Positions 1 through 7,969 of a stretch of DNA of 64,000 nt are shown here, one piece after another. This DNA is from Actinomycetota bacterium (GTDB taxonomy: Bacteria; Actinomycetota; Acidimicrobiia; IMCC26256; PALSA-555). Every line of letters starts with the position of its first letter. Position 1 is the stretch's first letter. Position numbers and translations under genes: made by a program. The stretch covers positions 27,589 to 91,588 of the forward strand of contig VGBR01000012.1 of NCBI GenBank assembly GCA_016870355.1. Reading direction: 5' to 3'. The notes under the pieces were generated by a model. The model did no database searches and had not been told where the DNA came from. It saw only the letters and a list, made by a program, of their open reading frames with translations.

Positions 1-1
1 C

Positions 2-157
2 GAGCGACTGTTGCCCCGTACGTGGCTTCCGACTTGGTACAAGTACCGGCCGTACGGGCTGATCGTGCTCTTCATGCTGATCCTGATGACCAACGTGATG
101 GGAAAGATCATCTCGCCCTTCTACGACGTGCTTCGCGACTACGTCGGTTTGGGCTGA
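2..157 (+). CDS. Site-2 protease (M50) family protein, C-terminal fragment
   Basis: The window opens inside this gene, so only its last 51 codons are visible. The frame reads through a basic/aromatic stretch (W-Y-K-Y-R-P-Y), then a strongly hydrophobic helix of about 18 residues rich in Leu, Ile and Met, and ends in a short amphipathic tail. This is the form of the last membrane helix of intramembrane site-2 metalloproteases, which often sit next to trpS and scpA in actinobacteria. The HExxH active site would lie upstream of the window, so the family call is inference from tail and context. Its TGA overlaps the ATG of the next gene by one base. Confidence 0.5.
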   Translation, partial: ERLLPRTWLPTWYKYRPYGLIVLFMLILMTNVMGKIISPFYDVLRDYVGLG

Positions 158-690
158 TGCAACGCGGTTGGCACCTGTCGCGACGGTTCTTCGGCGCCCT
201 GAGACCCGGTGGCCCGCCGAGTGGCGAGGCATCGTGGGTGGATGACGTGCTCACCGACCCCGAGCACGAGCTGTGGTCGAGGATGCCGGCACACGATCGC
301 CGCCATTCGGTGGCGGTAGCACGTCGGGTGGAGCGGGCGCTCGCCGGCACGCCCGAGGCCGGGGACGACCGGTGGATCGCGGCGGCGTTGCTCCACGATG
401 TGGGGAAGCTCGACTCCGGCCTCGGGGTGTTCGCGCGGGCGGGTGCGACGCTTGCGGGCGCGGCGGCAGGCCACGACATGGCCGACGCGTGGTCGGAGAA
501 GCACGGCATCACGCGCCGGGTCGGCCTGTACCTCCGCCACGCGGAGCTGGGGGAGACGCGCCTGCGTGTGATCGGTGCGCGTGACGAGGCCGCCGCGTGG
601 GCCGGCGCGCACCACGACGACTCGTCATGGCACAAACTCGGCTTCCCTGATCACGTCGTGCAGGCGCTCAACCAAGCCGACGACGATTAG
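157..690 (+). CDS. HD-domain hydrolase-like protein
   Basis: A 177-residue soluble protein. I placed the start at the ATG that overlaps the upstream stop (TGATG); the longer frame back to position 22 runs through the upstream gene. HD-superfamily residues are visible: His50, the His80-Asp81 pair in LLHDVGK, and a late acidic cluster (QADDD) near the C-terminus that can supply the last Asp. These bind metal in phosphohydrolases acting on nucleotides or phosphodiesters. No GGDEF, RelA or nucleotidyltransferase domain is attached, so the substrate cannot be named. It converges with trpS, overlapping by four bases. Confidence 0.75.
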   Translation: MQRGWHLSRRFFGALRPGGPPSGEASWVDDVLTDPEHELWSRMPAHDRRHSVAVARRVERALAGTPEAGDDRWIAAALLHDVGKLDSGLGVFARAGATLAGAAAGHDMADAWSEKHGITRRVGLYLRHAELGETRLRVIGARDEAAAWAGAHHDDSSWHKLGFPDHVVQALNQADDD

Positions 691-1670
691 CCGCGCGGGA
701 GCAGCCCCGTCGCCTTGCGGACTCGCTCCATCACCTTTGTGGCCATCGCTTCGGCCTTCTGGGCGCCGAGCGCGAGCTGCTTGGTGACCTGTTCGCGGTC
801 CTTGTCGAGCTCCGCGTAGCGCTCGCGCAACGGGCGGAGGAACTCGACGACTGCCTCGGCCGCTGTGTCCTTCAACGGGCCGTAGCCGCCCGAAGCGAAC
901 TCACCTTCGAGGTCCTTGATGCCGCGCCCAGTCGTCGCGGCCAGGATCTCCAAAAGGTTCGACACACCCGGCTTCTCGGGAGCATGGCGGACTTCCGTCT
1001 CCGAATCGGTCACTGCGCTGCGGATCCGCTTCGTGATCACCTTCTCGTCGTCGAGGAGCGCCACCGTGCCGGGAGACGCCGACGACTTCGACATCTTCGA
1101 CGTTGGATCCTGGAGATCCATGATCCGCGCCCCAACCGGAGGCACCGTGGCCTCTGGAACGACGAACGTGTCGCCGAAGCGGTGGTTGAAGCGGATGGCG
1201 ACGTCACGAGTGAGCTCGAGGTGCTGGCGCTGGTCGTCGCCCACGGGAACCTTGTCGGTGTCGTAGGCGAGGATGTCGGCCGCCATGAGCACGGGGTAGT
1301 CGAAGAGCCCAACGCTCACCGACTCCTGGCCACCGCTCTTCTCCTTGAACTGCGTCATCCGGTTGAGCTCGCCGAACGTCGCCACACAGTTGAGCGTCCA
1401 CGTGAGCTCGGTGTGCTGGGGCACGTGGCTCTGCACGAACAGAGTGCAACGGTTGGGGTCGAGGCCCGCGGCGATCAGCATCGCGGCCGTCTTCCACGTG
1501 AGGTCGGCCATCTCGGGCGCCTCGTAGGGGATCGTCATCGCGTGCAGATCGACGACGCAGAAGATGGTGTCGTCCTGGTCCTGCTGCGCGACCCAGTGAC
1601 GCACCGCGCCCAGCAGGTTGCCGAGATGCAGCTCGCCGGTTGGCTTCACGCCTGAGAACACTCTGGCCAT
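687..1670 (-). CDS. trpS: Tryptophanyl-tRNA synthetase
   Basis: Class I aminoacyl-tRNA synthetase of 327 residues that charges tRNA-Trp. The HIGH-type signature is HLGN at residues 15-18 within GELHLGNLLGA, and the KMSKS loop is at 192-196, both at the spacing expected of bacterial TrpRS. Length is normal for the family. The ATG lies eight bases downstream of a TACCGT hexamer and has no purine-rich ribosome site, so a leaderless mRNA is likely. It is a single-gene unit, divergent from scpA and convergent with the HD gene. No T-box leader fits in the 57-base gap upstream. Confidence 0.97.
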   Translation of the reverse strand: MARVFSGVKPTGELHLGNLLGAVRHWVAQQDQDDTIFCVVDLHAMTIPYEAPEMADLTWKTAAMLIAAGLDPNRCTLFVQSHVPQHTELTWTLNCVATFGELNRMTQFKEKSGGQESVSVGLFDYPVLMAADILAYDTDKVPVGDDQRQHLELTRDVAIRFNHRFGDTFVVPEATVPPVGARIMDLQDPTSKMSKSSASPGTVALLDDEKVITKRIRSAVTDSETEVRHAPEKPGVSNLLEILAATTGRGIKDLEGEFASGGYGPLKDTAAEAVVEFLRPLRERYAELDKDREQVTKQLALGAQKAEAMATKVMERVRKATGLLPRG

Positions 1671-1678
1671 CGCCAGCC

Positions 1679-1684
1679 ACGGTA
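1679..1684 (-). promoter_or_regulatory. Candidate -10 element for trpS
   Basis: TACCGT on the minus strand, eight bases before the ATG. The spacing places transcription initiation at or next to the start codon. No clear -35 box is seen. Confidence 0.5.
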
Positions 1685-1713
1685 CCTGGCACGGCTGCCG
1701 AATAGCCGTCCTC

Positions 1714-1719
1714 TACCCT
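1714..1719 (+). promoter_or_regulatory. Candidate -10 element for scpA operon
   Basis: TACCCT eight bases before the scpA ATG, with no Shine-Dalgarno sequence between them. This is the leaderless arrangement seen at several other operon heads in the window. Confidence 0.5.
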
Positions 1720-1727
1720 GTGCCCGA

Positions 1728-2534
1728 ATGGGCTACGAGGTGCGCACATCGGTCTTCGAGGGACCATTCGATCTCCTGTTGCACCTCATCTTGCGACAAG
1801 AAGTCGACCTCTGGGAGGTCTCGCTCGCGCCGATCGTCGACGGCTATCTCACTGAGCTCGAGCGCATGCACGCGCTCGACCTGGAGCTCGCGACCGAGTT
1901 CTTGCTGATCGCCGCGACGCTGATCGAGCTCAAGACGCGTCGTCTGCTCCCGAGCTCGAGCGATCTCGAGCTCGACGAGGAGCTGCTCCGCTTCGAAGAG
2001 CGCGACCTGCTGCTTGCGCGATTGCTGGAGTGCAAGACGTTCAAGGACGCGTCGTCGACGATCCAGAGCATGATCGCCCGCGCGTCACTCTCGGTTCCTC
2101 GCCTGGCCGGGCCCGAGGAACCCTTCAAGTCGATGGTGCCCGATCCACTCGAACGGGTGCGACTCCTTGCGCTGCGCGACGCCGCCCGCCGGGCGCTCAT
2201 GCCGCGACCGACCGAAGTCGTCGACACCGAGCACATCGCACCGATCCGAGCGAGCGTCGCGGAAGCGATCGTCGAGGTGCTGGCGCGGGTGCCGGCGGGT
2301 CGCTCGATGCAGTTCCGCGATCTGGTTGCTGATTCGTCCACTCGACTCGATGTCATCGTGCAATTCTTGGCCGTGCTGGAGCTCTTCAAGCAAGGGCTGC
2401 TCGACCTCGAGCAGATCGAGAACTTCGGCACCTTGTCGGTTCGGCGGCTGGTGAGCGACGACTACGCGCTCGACGAAGCGAGCGTGGCCGACTGGGACGA
2501 GCCGGCGACGCCGCCCTCGGAGGCACGATCGTGA
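1728..2534 (+). CDS. scpA: Segregation and condensation protein A (kleisin)
   Basis: A 268-residue kleisin subunit that bridges SMC heads with ScpB during chromosome condensation. The N-terminal signature FEGPFDLLLHLI at about residues 10-21 is diagnostic, followed by the acidic helical middle and a winged-helix C-terminus (SRxRF-type region near LVADSSTRLDVIVQFLAVLELFKQG). It heads a run of seven overlapping genes. The GTG of scpB overlaps its TGA, so the two partners are translationally coupled. A short acidic tail follows the winged helix. Confidence 0.96.
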   Translation: MGYEVRTSVFEGPFDLLLHLILRQEVDLWEVSLAPIVDGYLTELERMHALDLELATEFLLIAATLIELKTRRLLPSSSDLELDEELLRFEERDLLLARLLECKTFKDASSTIQSMIARASLSVPRLAGPEEPFKSMVPDPLERVRLLALRDAARRALMPRPTEVVDTEHIAPIRASVAEAIVEVLARVPAGRSMQFRDLVADSSTRLDVIVQFLAVLELFKQGLLDLEQIENFGTLSVRRLVSDDYALDEASVADWDEPATPPSEARS

Positions 2535-3166
2535 CGCACCGAAACCCCGAGGAAGCATCCGCGCACGACCACGGCGCGACGGAAGACCGGCGGGCCATCG
2601 AGGCCGTGATCATGGCGTCGACCGAACCCGTCGAGCCCCGCTTTCTCGCCGAGCTCGTCGAGCTGCCTGTGCAGGACGTCGAGATGATCTGCGATGACTT
2701 GGCACGTGAATACGAAGAGACCCAGCGCGGCTTCATGCTGGCGCGCGTCGCAGGCGGCTACCGCTTCCAGACTCACCCTGATGTTGCGGCCTACGTCGAA
2801 CGCTTCGTCCTAGAAGGGCAGCATGTGCGCCTCTCGGGTCCGGCGCTCGAGACCCTCGCGATCGTGGCCTACAAGCAACCGATCTCGCGCGGGCAGATCT
2901 CGGCGATCCGTGGCGTGAACGTCGAGTCGACGCTCGACACGCTCGTGGCACGCGGCTACATCGAAGAGGTCGACCGCGATCCCGGCCCCGGCCTCGCCGT
3001 GCTCTATGGCACGACTCCGGTGTTCCTCGAACGCTTGGGCATCGACTCCCGCGACGACCTTCCGCCACTCGGTGACTTCGTCCCCGACGCGAGCGTCGTC
3101 GAAGCGCTCGAGCGCGGGCTTCGACTGTCGGACAACCCCGTCGACGTCGAGATCGAGGACGCCTGA
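2531..3166 (+). CDS. scpB: Segregation and condensation protein B
   Basis: A 211-residue ScpB. It forms a dimer of two winged-helix domains that binds the ScpA middle region. The conserved core is present: LETLAIVAYKQPISRGQI near residues 113-130, the GV(N)VESTLDTLVARGYI helix, and the G-ILYGTT-like segment (LAVLYGTTPVFLERLGI). The GTG start overlaps the scpA stop (GTGA). About 20 N-terminal residues precede the first fold and are poorly conserved. Confidence 0.95.
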   Translation: MTHRNPEEASAHDHGATEDRRAIEAVIMASTEPVEPRFLAELVELPVQDVEMICDDLAREYEETQRGFMLARVAGGYRFQTHPDVAAYVERFVLEGQHVRLSGPALETLAIVAYKQPISRGQISAIRGVNVESTLDTLVARGYIEEVDRDPGPGLAVLYGTTPVFLERLGIDSRDDLPPLGDFVPDASVVEALERGLRLSDNPVDVEIEDA

Positions 3167-3175
3167 GCGCGACCC

Positions 3176-3931
3176 GTGCCTACCGACACCCCTGAAGGCG
3201 AGCGACTGCAGAAGGTCTTGGCACGCGCGGGCATCGGCTCTCGGCGCGCGTGTGACGACCTGATCGCTGCCGGGCGCGTCAGCGTCGATGGCGTGGTTGC
3301 CGAGCCGGGCACTCGCGTCGATCCCGAAACCCAACGCATTGCGGTCGACGGCACGCCGGTGACCACGCGCACGGACATCGTCTACTACCTGTTGAACAAG
3401 CCAATGCGCGTCGTCACCACCGCGGACGACCCCGAGGGGCGGCGCACGGTGATGGATCTGGTACCGGACGAGCCTCGAGTGTTCCCGGTCGGTCGGCTCG
3501 ACTACGACACCGAGGGATTGTTGATCCTCACCAACGACGGTGATCTCGCGCAGCTCCTCACTCATCCGAAGCACGGCGTGGACAAGACGTACCTCGCCGA
3601 GGTGACCGGCTCACCGAGCGATGCGATCGTGCGGACGCTCGCGGCCGGCGTCACGCTCGACGACGGGCCTACCGCACCGGCACGCGTGCGCGTGGTCCAG
3701 CGCAGTGGTGGTCGGACTGCACTCGAGCTCACGATCCACGAGGGTCGCAACCGGCAGGTGCGACGAATGTGCGAAGCCGTCGGTCATCCGGTCCGGCGAC
3801 TGGTGCGCACCCGGATCGGACCCCTCCGCGACGACCGGCTTCGCCCAGGGAAGTGGCGCGCACTCACGAACGCTGAGGTGCGCAAGCTCTACGCATCAAC
3901 CGGAGAGGCCGACCTAGCCTCGGGAACATGA
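3176..3931 (+). CDS. rluB: 23S rRNA pseudouridine synthase (RluB type)
   Basis: A 251-residue RsuA/RluB-family enzyme. An N-terminal S4 RNA-binding domain covers residues 8-60 (RLQKVLARAGIGSRRACDDLI), followed by the catalytic domain with GRLDYDTEGLL at 106-116; Asp109 is the catalytic aspartate. The NRQVRRM signature lies in the C-terminal third. It isomerises a uridine in the large-subunit rRNA peptidyl-transferase region. Linkage to scpA-scpB is common in Gram-positive bacteria and supports RluB rather than RsuA. The start is GTG, ten bases after the scpB stop; its stop overlaps the aroH ATG. Confidence 0.93.
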   Translation: MPTDTPEGERLQKVLARAGIGSRRACDDLIAAGRVSVDGVVAEPGTRVDPETQRIAVDGTPVTTRTDIVYYLLNKPMRVVTTADDPEGRRTVMDLVPDEPRVFPVGRLDYDTEGLLILTNDGDLAQLLTHPKHGVDKTYLAEVTGSPSDAIVRTLAAGVTLDDGPTAPARVRVVQRSGGRTALELTIHEGRNRQVRRMCEAVGHPVRRLVRTRIGPLRDDRLRPGKWRALTNAEVRKLYASTGEADLASGT

Positions 3932-4290
3932 AGCTGCGGGCGATCCGGGGTGCGATCACCTGCGACGAGAACACCAAAGCCGAGATCGACTCGAAGACGG
4001 CGCGGCTCGTCCAGGAGATCCTGACCCGCAACGAGATCGATCACGACGCGCTCGTGAGCATGCTCTTCACGGCCACCGACGACCTCACCGCCGAGTTCCC
4101 GGCGGCAGCCGCACGGGCGATCGGCCTCGGTGACGTGCCGCTCATCTGCGCACGTGAGCTCAACATCGATCACGGCATGGCTCGTGTCGTGCGCGTGATG
4201 ATCCACTGCTACACCGAGAAGGACCGGAACACGCTCCATCACGTCTACCTCGAAGGTGCCCGGTCCCTGCGCGACGACCTCCCCGAGTGA
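3928..4290 (+). CDS. aroH: Chorismate mutase, AroH class
   Basis: A 120-residue trimeric AroH-type chorismate mutase converting chorismate to prephenate for phenylalanine and tyrosine synthesis. Hallmarks are the N-terminal RAIRGAIT strand, the LVQEILTRN helix, FTATDDLTAEFPA, and the active-site stretch near VPLICARELNI. Length matches the Bacillus AroH class and not the all-helical AroQ class found in most mycobacteria. The ATG overlaps the rluB stop, and the aroA GTG overlaps this gene's stop, so it is coupled to the shikimate enzyme it draws on. Confidence 0.95.
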   Translation: MKLRAIRGAITCDENTKAEIDSKTARLVQEILTRNEIDHDALVSMLFTATDDLTAEFPAAAARAIGLGDVPLICARELNIDHGMARVVRVMIHCYTEKDRNTLHHVYLEGARSLRDDLPE

Positions 4291-5573
4291 TCACCCAAGA
4301 CGAGCTCGTGGTCAACGGGCCACGACCACTGCGGGGACGGTTGCGCCTTCCGGGTGACAAGGGGATCTCACATCGAGCACTGCTGGCGGCTGCCCTTGCC
4401 GACGGGCTGTCGGTGATCGAGCGCATCGCTTCCGGCGACGACGTGGTGCGGACGCAGCGAGCACTCGAGGCGCTCGGCGTCGAGATCCATCGAACCTATC
4501 AAGAGGTCCGAGTCAAGGGCTTGGGGATCGACGAGCTTCGCGAGCCGACAGGACCGATCGACTGCGGCAACTCGGGAACAACGATGCGGATGCTGACAGG
4601 CCTCCTTGCGGGACGTCCGTTCCGCACCACGCTGACCGGAGACGATTCGCTCCGCGAACGACCGATGCGTCGCGTGATCACACCGTTGCGAGCGATGGGT
4701 GCGCACATCACTGGGCGAGACGACAACTATGCGCCACTCATCATCGATGGCAACGCGCTTCACGGCGCGCGAGTCGAGCTCGAGGTGGCAAGCGGGCAGG
4801 TGAAGTCGGCGGTTGTGCTGGCCGGTCTGCAGGCGAGCGGCGCATCAGAGATCGTCGAGCCCGCGCCAAGCCGCGATCACACCGAGCGACTCTTCGCCGC
4901 CGTCGGAGCACCGGTCGAGAAGCCGGACGCTCGAGCGACGCGTGTCGCGCCTGGTGCTCCACACGCGTTCTACGGCGTCATGCCTGGTGATCCGTCGTCC
5001 GCGGCCTTCTTCGTCGTCGCCACCACCATCACCCCTGGGTCGCACCTCGTGTTGGAGGACGTGCTGCTCAACCCTGGACGCATCGCGTTCGTCGACGTGC
5101 TCGCGGAGATGGGCGCGAGGATCTCGATCGTGCCGCGAGGTGAGCGCCTCGGTGAGCCCGTCGGCGATCTCGAGATCGAAGCCGCGCCATTGCAAGGCGC
5201 CGACTTCACCGCCACCGAGTCCATCATCGACGAGGTGCCGGTGCTCGCGGTCGCCGCCGCGTTCGCCGAGGGCACCACGACCATCCGCGACGTCACCGAG
5301 CTCCGGGTCAAGGAGAGCAACCGGCTCGCGACGGTCGAGCAAGAGCTCGGCCAGCTCGGTGTGACCGTGGAGGAGACGGATGGCGGCCTCGTCGTACACG
5401 GTGGCGCACCTCGCGCCGCCACTCTCAAGAGCCATGGTGACCACAGGATCGGCATGGCCGCGGCGGTCGCCGCGAACGCGATCGAGGGAGAGAGCCAGAT
5501 CCGGGGGTGGAGCAGCGTCGCAGTGTCGTATCCCGACTTCGCCGAGACGCTCGAGCATCTCTCGGCAACATGA
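4287..5573 (+). CDS. aroA: 3-phosphoshikimate 1-carboxyvinyltransferase (EPSP synthase)
   Basis: A 428-residue EPSP synthase joining phosphoenolpyruvate to shikimate-3-phosphate. The N-terminal substrate loop reads PGDKGISHR (Lys25); the residue after the lysine is Gly where Ser is usual. The GNSGTTMRMLTG loop and the LRVKESNR motif near the C-terminal third are intact, so activity is expected. The GTG start is set by the overlap with the aroH stop, and the cmk ATG overlaps this gene's stop. Glycine in the loop could affect PEP or inhibitor binding, but that cannot be judged from sequence. Confidence 0.95.
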   Translation: MITQDELVVNGPRPLRGRLRLPGDKGISHRALLAAALADGLSVIERIASGDDVVRTQRALEALGVEIHRTYQEVRVKGLGIDELREPTGPIDCGNSGTTMRMLTGLLAGRPFRTTLTGDDSLRERPMRRVITPLRAMGAHITGRDDNYAPLIIDGNALHGARVELEVASGQVKSAVVLAGLQASGASEIVEPAPSRDHTERLFAAVGAPVEKPDARATRVAPGAPHAFYGVMPGDPSSAAFFVVATTITPGSHLVLEDVLLNPGRIAFVDVLAEMGARISIVPRGERLGEPVGDLEIEAAPLQGADFTATESIIDEVPVLAVAAAFAEGTTTIRDVTELRVKESNRLATVEQELGQLGVTVEETDGGLVVHGGAPRAATLKSHGDHRIGMAAAVAANAIEGESQIRGWSSVAVSYPDFAETLEHLSAT

Positions 5574-6226
5574 CCCTCATCGTCGCGATCGACGGCCCGT
5601 CCGGTTCAGGCAAGTCGACCGTGGCGCGCGGCGTCGCCCGAGAGCTCGGACTCGATGTGCTCGACACGGGCGCGATGTATCGAGCGGTCACGCTGGCCGT
5701 GCTGAAGTCCGGCGTCGATCCGGCCGACGCCGCGGAGTGCGCGCGGATCGCGAACGATGCGGACCTTCAGGTCGGTGCGCACGTGATGCTCGGCGGAGAG
5801 GACGTGACCGAGGCGATCCGCGGACCCGAGGTGACGTCGACAGTCTCCCAGGTATCGGCGCATCCCGAAGTGCGTCACGAGCTCGTCGACCGCCAGCGCG
5901 CGTGGATCGACGAGCGGGGCGGGGGAGTCGTCGAGGGCCGCGACATCGGCACCATGGTGTTCCCCGACGCGACGATCAAGGTGTTCGTGACCGCCAGTGA
6001 TGAAGAGCGCGCTCGTCGCCGTCAACGCGACGAGGTTGCCGCGGAACGAGCCGTGGACGTGGACTCAGTAAAAGAGGATCTTGCGCGGCGAGACCGCGCC
6101 GACAGCAGCCGGGAAGCGTCGCCGCTGCGCGCCGCCGACGATGCCGTCATCATGGACACGACCGATCGTGACGTCGATGACACGGTTCAGGACATCGTCG
6201 AACGGGTGCGGGCGGTGAGCGACTGA
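5570..6226 (+). CDS. cmk: Cytidylate kinase
   Basis: A 218-residue CMP/dCMP kinase. The P-loop GPSGSGKST is at residues 9-17, followed by LDTGAMYRAVTLAVL, the NMP-binding GGEDVT and the VVEGRDIGTMVFPDA signature. I chose the ATG overlapping the aroA stop; the longer frame upstream would add 21 residues from inside aroA. The aroA-cmk pairing is widespread in bacteria. The stop overlaps the plsC ATG. Confidence 0.96.
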   Translation: MTLIVAIDGPSGSGKSTVARGVARELGLDVLDTGAMYRAVTLAVLKSGVDPADAAECARIANDADLQVGAHVMLGGEDVTEAIRGPEVTSTVSQVSAHPEVRHELVDRQRAWIDERGGGVVEGRDIGTMVFPDATIKVFVTASDEERARRRQRDEVAAERAVDVDSVKEDLARRDRADSSREASPLRAADDAVIMDTTDRDVDDTVQDIVERVRAVSD

Positions 6227-6885
6227 TGTTCTACCGTGTGTTCAGGGCATTCGTGCTCACGATCTTCAAGGTCGTGTTCCGAGTCAAGGTCGAAGGCAAG
6301 GAGCACGTGCCGAGCGAAGGCGTCTACGTCGTGGCACCGTCGCACCGCTCGATCCTCGACATTCCGTTCGCCGCCTACCTCACGCGGCGACGCATCCGCT
6401 TCATGGCCAAGAAGGAGCTGTTCAGCACCTGGATCGGCCGCAAGTTCTTCCAAGCGCTCGCCGCGATCGAGGTAGACCGCGAAGTGGCCGACCGATCCGC
6501 CCTGCGCACCGCGCAGGAAGCGCTTCAGTCCGGTGAGCCGGTTGGCGTGTTCCCCGAGGGGACGCGACACACCGGACCGGTGTTGGGTGACATGCACGAC
6601 GGCGCCGCGTACCTCGCGCGCCGGATCGGCGTGCCGATCGTGCCGGTCGGCGTAGGGGGCAGCGAGAAGATCATGGAACGGGGCCGGCTGTTCCCTCGGT
6701 TCCACAAGGTCGTGGTGGTGATCGGCCCGCCGCTCATGCCAGAAGCTGACGCAACCTCGTCGCGCCGCCGTTCAGAAGTGCGCGCGCTCACCGATCAGCT
6801 GCGGACGAGCCTTCAGGCGTGCTTCGACACGGCTCGACGGGCCGCGGGGGAGTCAGCTCGCGACGAGGTCGGCCAGTGCGGCTGA
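6226..6885 (+). CDS. plsC: 1-acylglycerol-3-phosphate acyltransferase
   Basis: A 219-residue membrane-associated acyltransferase that makes phosphatidic acid from lysophosphatidic acid. The HX4D catalytic motif is SHRSILD (His40, Asp45), and the acceptor-binding PEGTR is at 110-114. A short hydrophobic N-terminal helix precedes the catalytic domain. It is the last gene of the scpA run, starts by TGATG overlap with cmk, and its 3' end overlaps the converging ispH by 33 bases. Confidence 0.92.
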   Translation: MFYRVFRAFVLTIFKVVFRVKVEGKEHVPSEGVYVVAPSHRSILDIPFAAYLTRRRIRFMAKKELFSTWIGRKFFQALAAIEVDREVADRSALRTAQEALQSGEPVGVFPEGTRHTGPVLGDMHDGAAYLARRIGVPIVPVGVGGSEKIMERGRLFPRFHKVVVVIGPPLMPEADATSSRRRSEVRALTDQLRTSLQACFDTARRAAGESARDEVGQCG

Positions 6886-7923
6886 CGCGTCGGCGCTTGT
6901 GTCGCTGACGAACGGCCCGCCGGCGGCGCGTGCGGCACGCGGGTCAGCGCCCACCAGCAACGCGGCCAGTGCATCGACTGCCGGCACGAGCTCACGGAGC
7001 TCGCGTGGCGGCGGGAAGTACTCGTCTTCCTCGGTCACGTAGACCGGCTCCACACCACCGGACGGGTTGAGCTTCTCGATCACCGCTTGTACAAGGTGTT
7101 CTGGCGCGCTCGCGCCCGCTGTGACACCGACGACACGCGCTTCGCTCAGGGTTTCGAGGTCGAGCTCTTCGGGACCGTCGACCCGCAGTACGTGCCGGCA
7201 CCCGGCTTCTTCGGCAACCTTCGCCAACGCGATCGTGTTCGAGGAGTTCGAGCTCCCGATCACCACCACCGCGTCGGCAGCCGCGGCGATCTGACGGAGC
7301 GCGGCCTGCCGGTTCGTGGTGGCAAAGCAGAGGTCGTCGCGTGTGGCGGTCCACAGCTCGGGAAACGTCTCACGCGCCTCGGCCATGATCCCTTCCCAGT
7401 CGTGCAGGGCGAGGGTGGTCTGCGCCAGCAGCGCGACCTTCTCCGGGTCCGTGACCTTCGTGACGGCCTGGCCGAGATCGCTCTCGTGCTCCACGAGCTG
7501 CATGCGCTCCGGGGCGACGGCGAGCGTGCCGACGGCTTCGTCGTGCCCGGCGTGACCGACGTACAGGATCGTGTAGCCCTTGTTCGCGCGCACCTTGGCC
7601 TCGTGGTGGACCTTCGTGACCAGAGGGCAGACGGCGTTGACGACGAACCGCTCGCCCTCACGCGCAGCCTCGATCACTTCGGGCGCGGAGCCGTGCGCCG
7701 ACAACATGAGCGGCGCACCAGGTGGAACCTCGCTCACGTCGTCGACGAACACCACGCCCAGCTCGCAGAAGCGGTCGACGACGAGCCGATTGTGCACGAT
7801 CTCGTGGTAGCAGTACACGGGCGGCTCGAACGCGCGCACCATCCACGCGAGCGCTTTGATCGCCATCTCGACGCCTGCACAGAATCCGCGCGGCTCCGCG
7901 AGCAGCACACGTTCGATGGTCAC
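6853..7923 (-). CDS. ispH: 4-hydroxy-3-methylbut-2-enyl diphosphate reductase
   Basis: A 356-residue iron-sulfur enzyme for the last step of the MEP isoprenoid pathway, producing IPP and DMAPP. The three cluster ligands are visible as Cys15 (RGFCAGV), Cys99 (AVCPLVTKVH) and Cys199 (DDLCFATTNRQ), with the SSNSSNT substrate loop after them. I start at a GTG seven bases from a TACCCT hexamer. A longer frame adds 53 low-complexity Ala/Ser residues and would run into the divergent gene, so it is unlikely. A C-terminal extension of about 40 Ala-rich residues follows the usual end. Confidence 0.96.
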   Translation of the reverse strand: MTIERVLLAEPRGFCAGVEMAIKALAWMVRAFEPPVYCYHEIVHNRLVVDRFCELGVVFVDDVSEVPPGAPLMLSAHGSAPEVIEAAREGERFVVNAVCPLVTKVHHEAKVRANKGYTILYVGHAGHDEAVGTLAVAPERMQLVEHESDLGQAVTKVTDPEKVALLAQTTLALHDWEGIMAEARETFPELWTATRDDLCFATTNRQAALRQIAAAADAVVVIGSSNSSNTIALAKVAEEAGCRHVLRVDGPEELDLETLSEARVVGVTAGASAPEHLVQAVIEKLNPSGGVEPVYVTEEDEYFPPPRELRELVPAVDALAALLVGADPRAARAAGGPFVSDTSADASAALADLVAS

Positions 7924-7930
7924 TGAAGCG

Positions 7931-7936
7931 AGGGTA
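7931..7936 (-). promoter_or_regulatory. Candidate -10 element for ispH
   Basis: TACCCT on the minus strand, seven bases before the GTG chosen for ispH. It lies back to back with the DUF512 promoter in a 46-base divergent gap. Confidence 0.5.
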
Positions 7937-7955
7937 CCCCGCACGCGCTGGCTCC

Positions 7956-7961
7956 TAGACT
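7956..7961 (+). promoter_or_regulatory. Candidate -10 element for DUF512-der operon
   Basis: TAGACT eight bases before the ATG of the DUF512 gene, with no ribosome-binding site between. Confidence 0.5.
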
Positions 7962-7969
7962 TGTCACCT

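Noticed and set aside
2810-3574. Long minus-strand frames opposite scpB and rluB
   Set aside because: They are antisense shadows of GC-rich genes: no family motifs and no start signals, while the plus-strand genes are certain.
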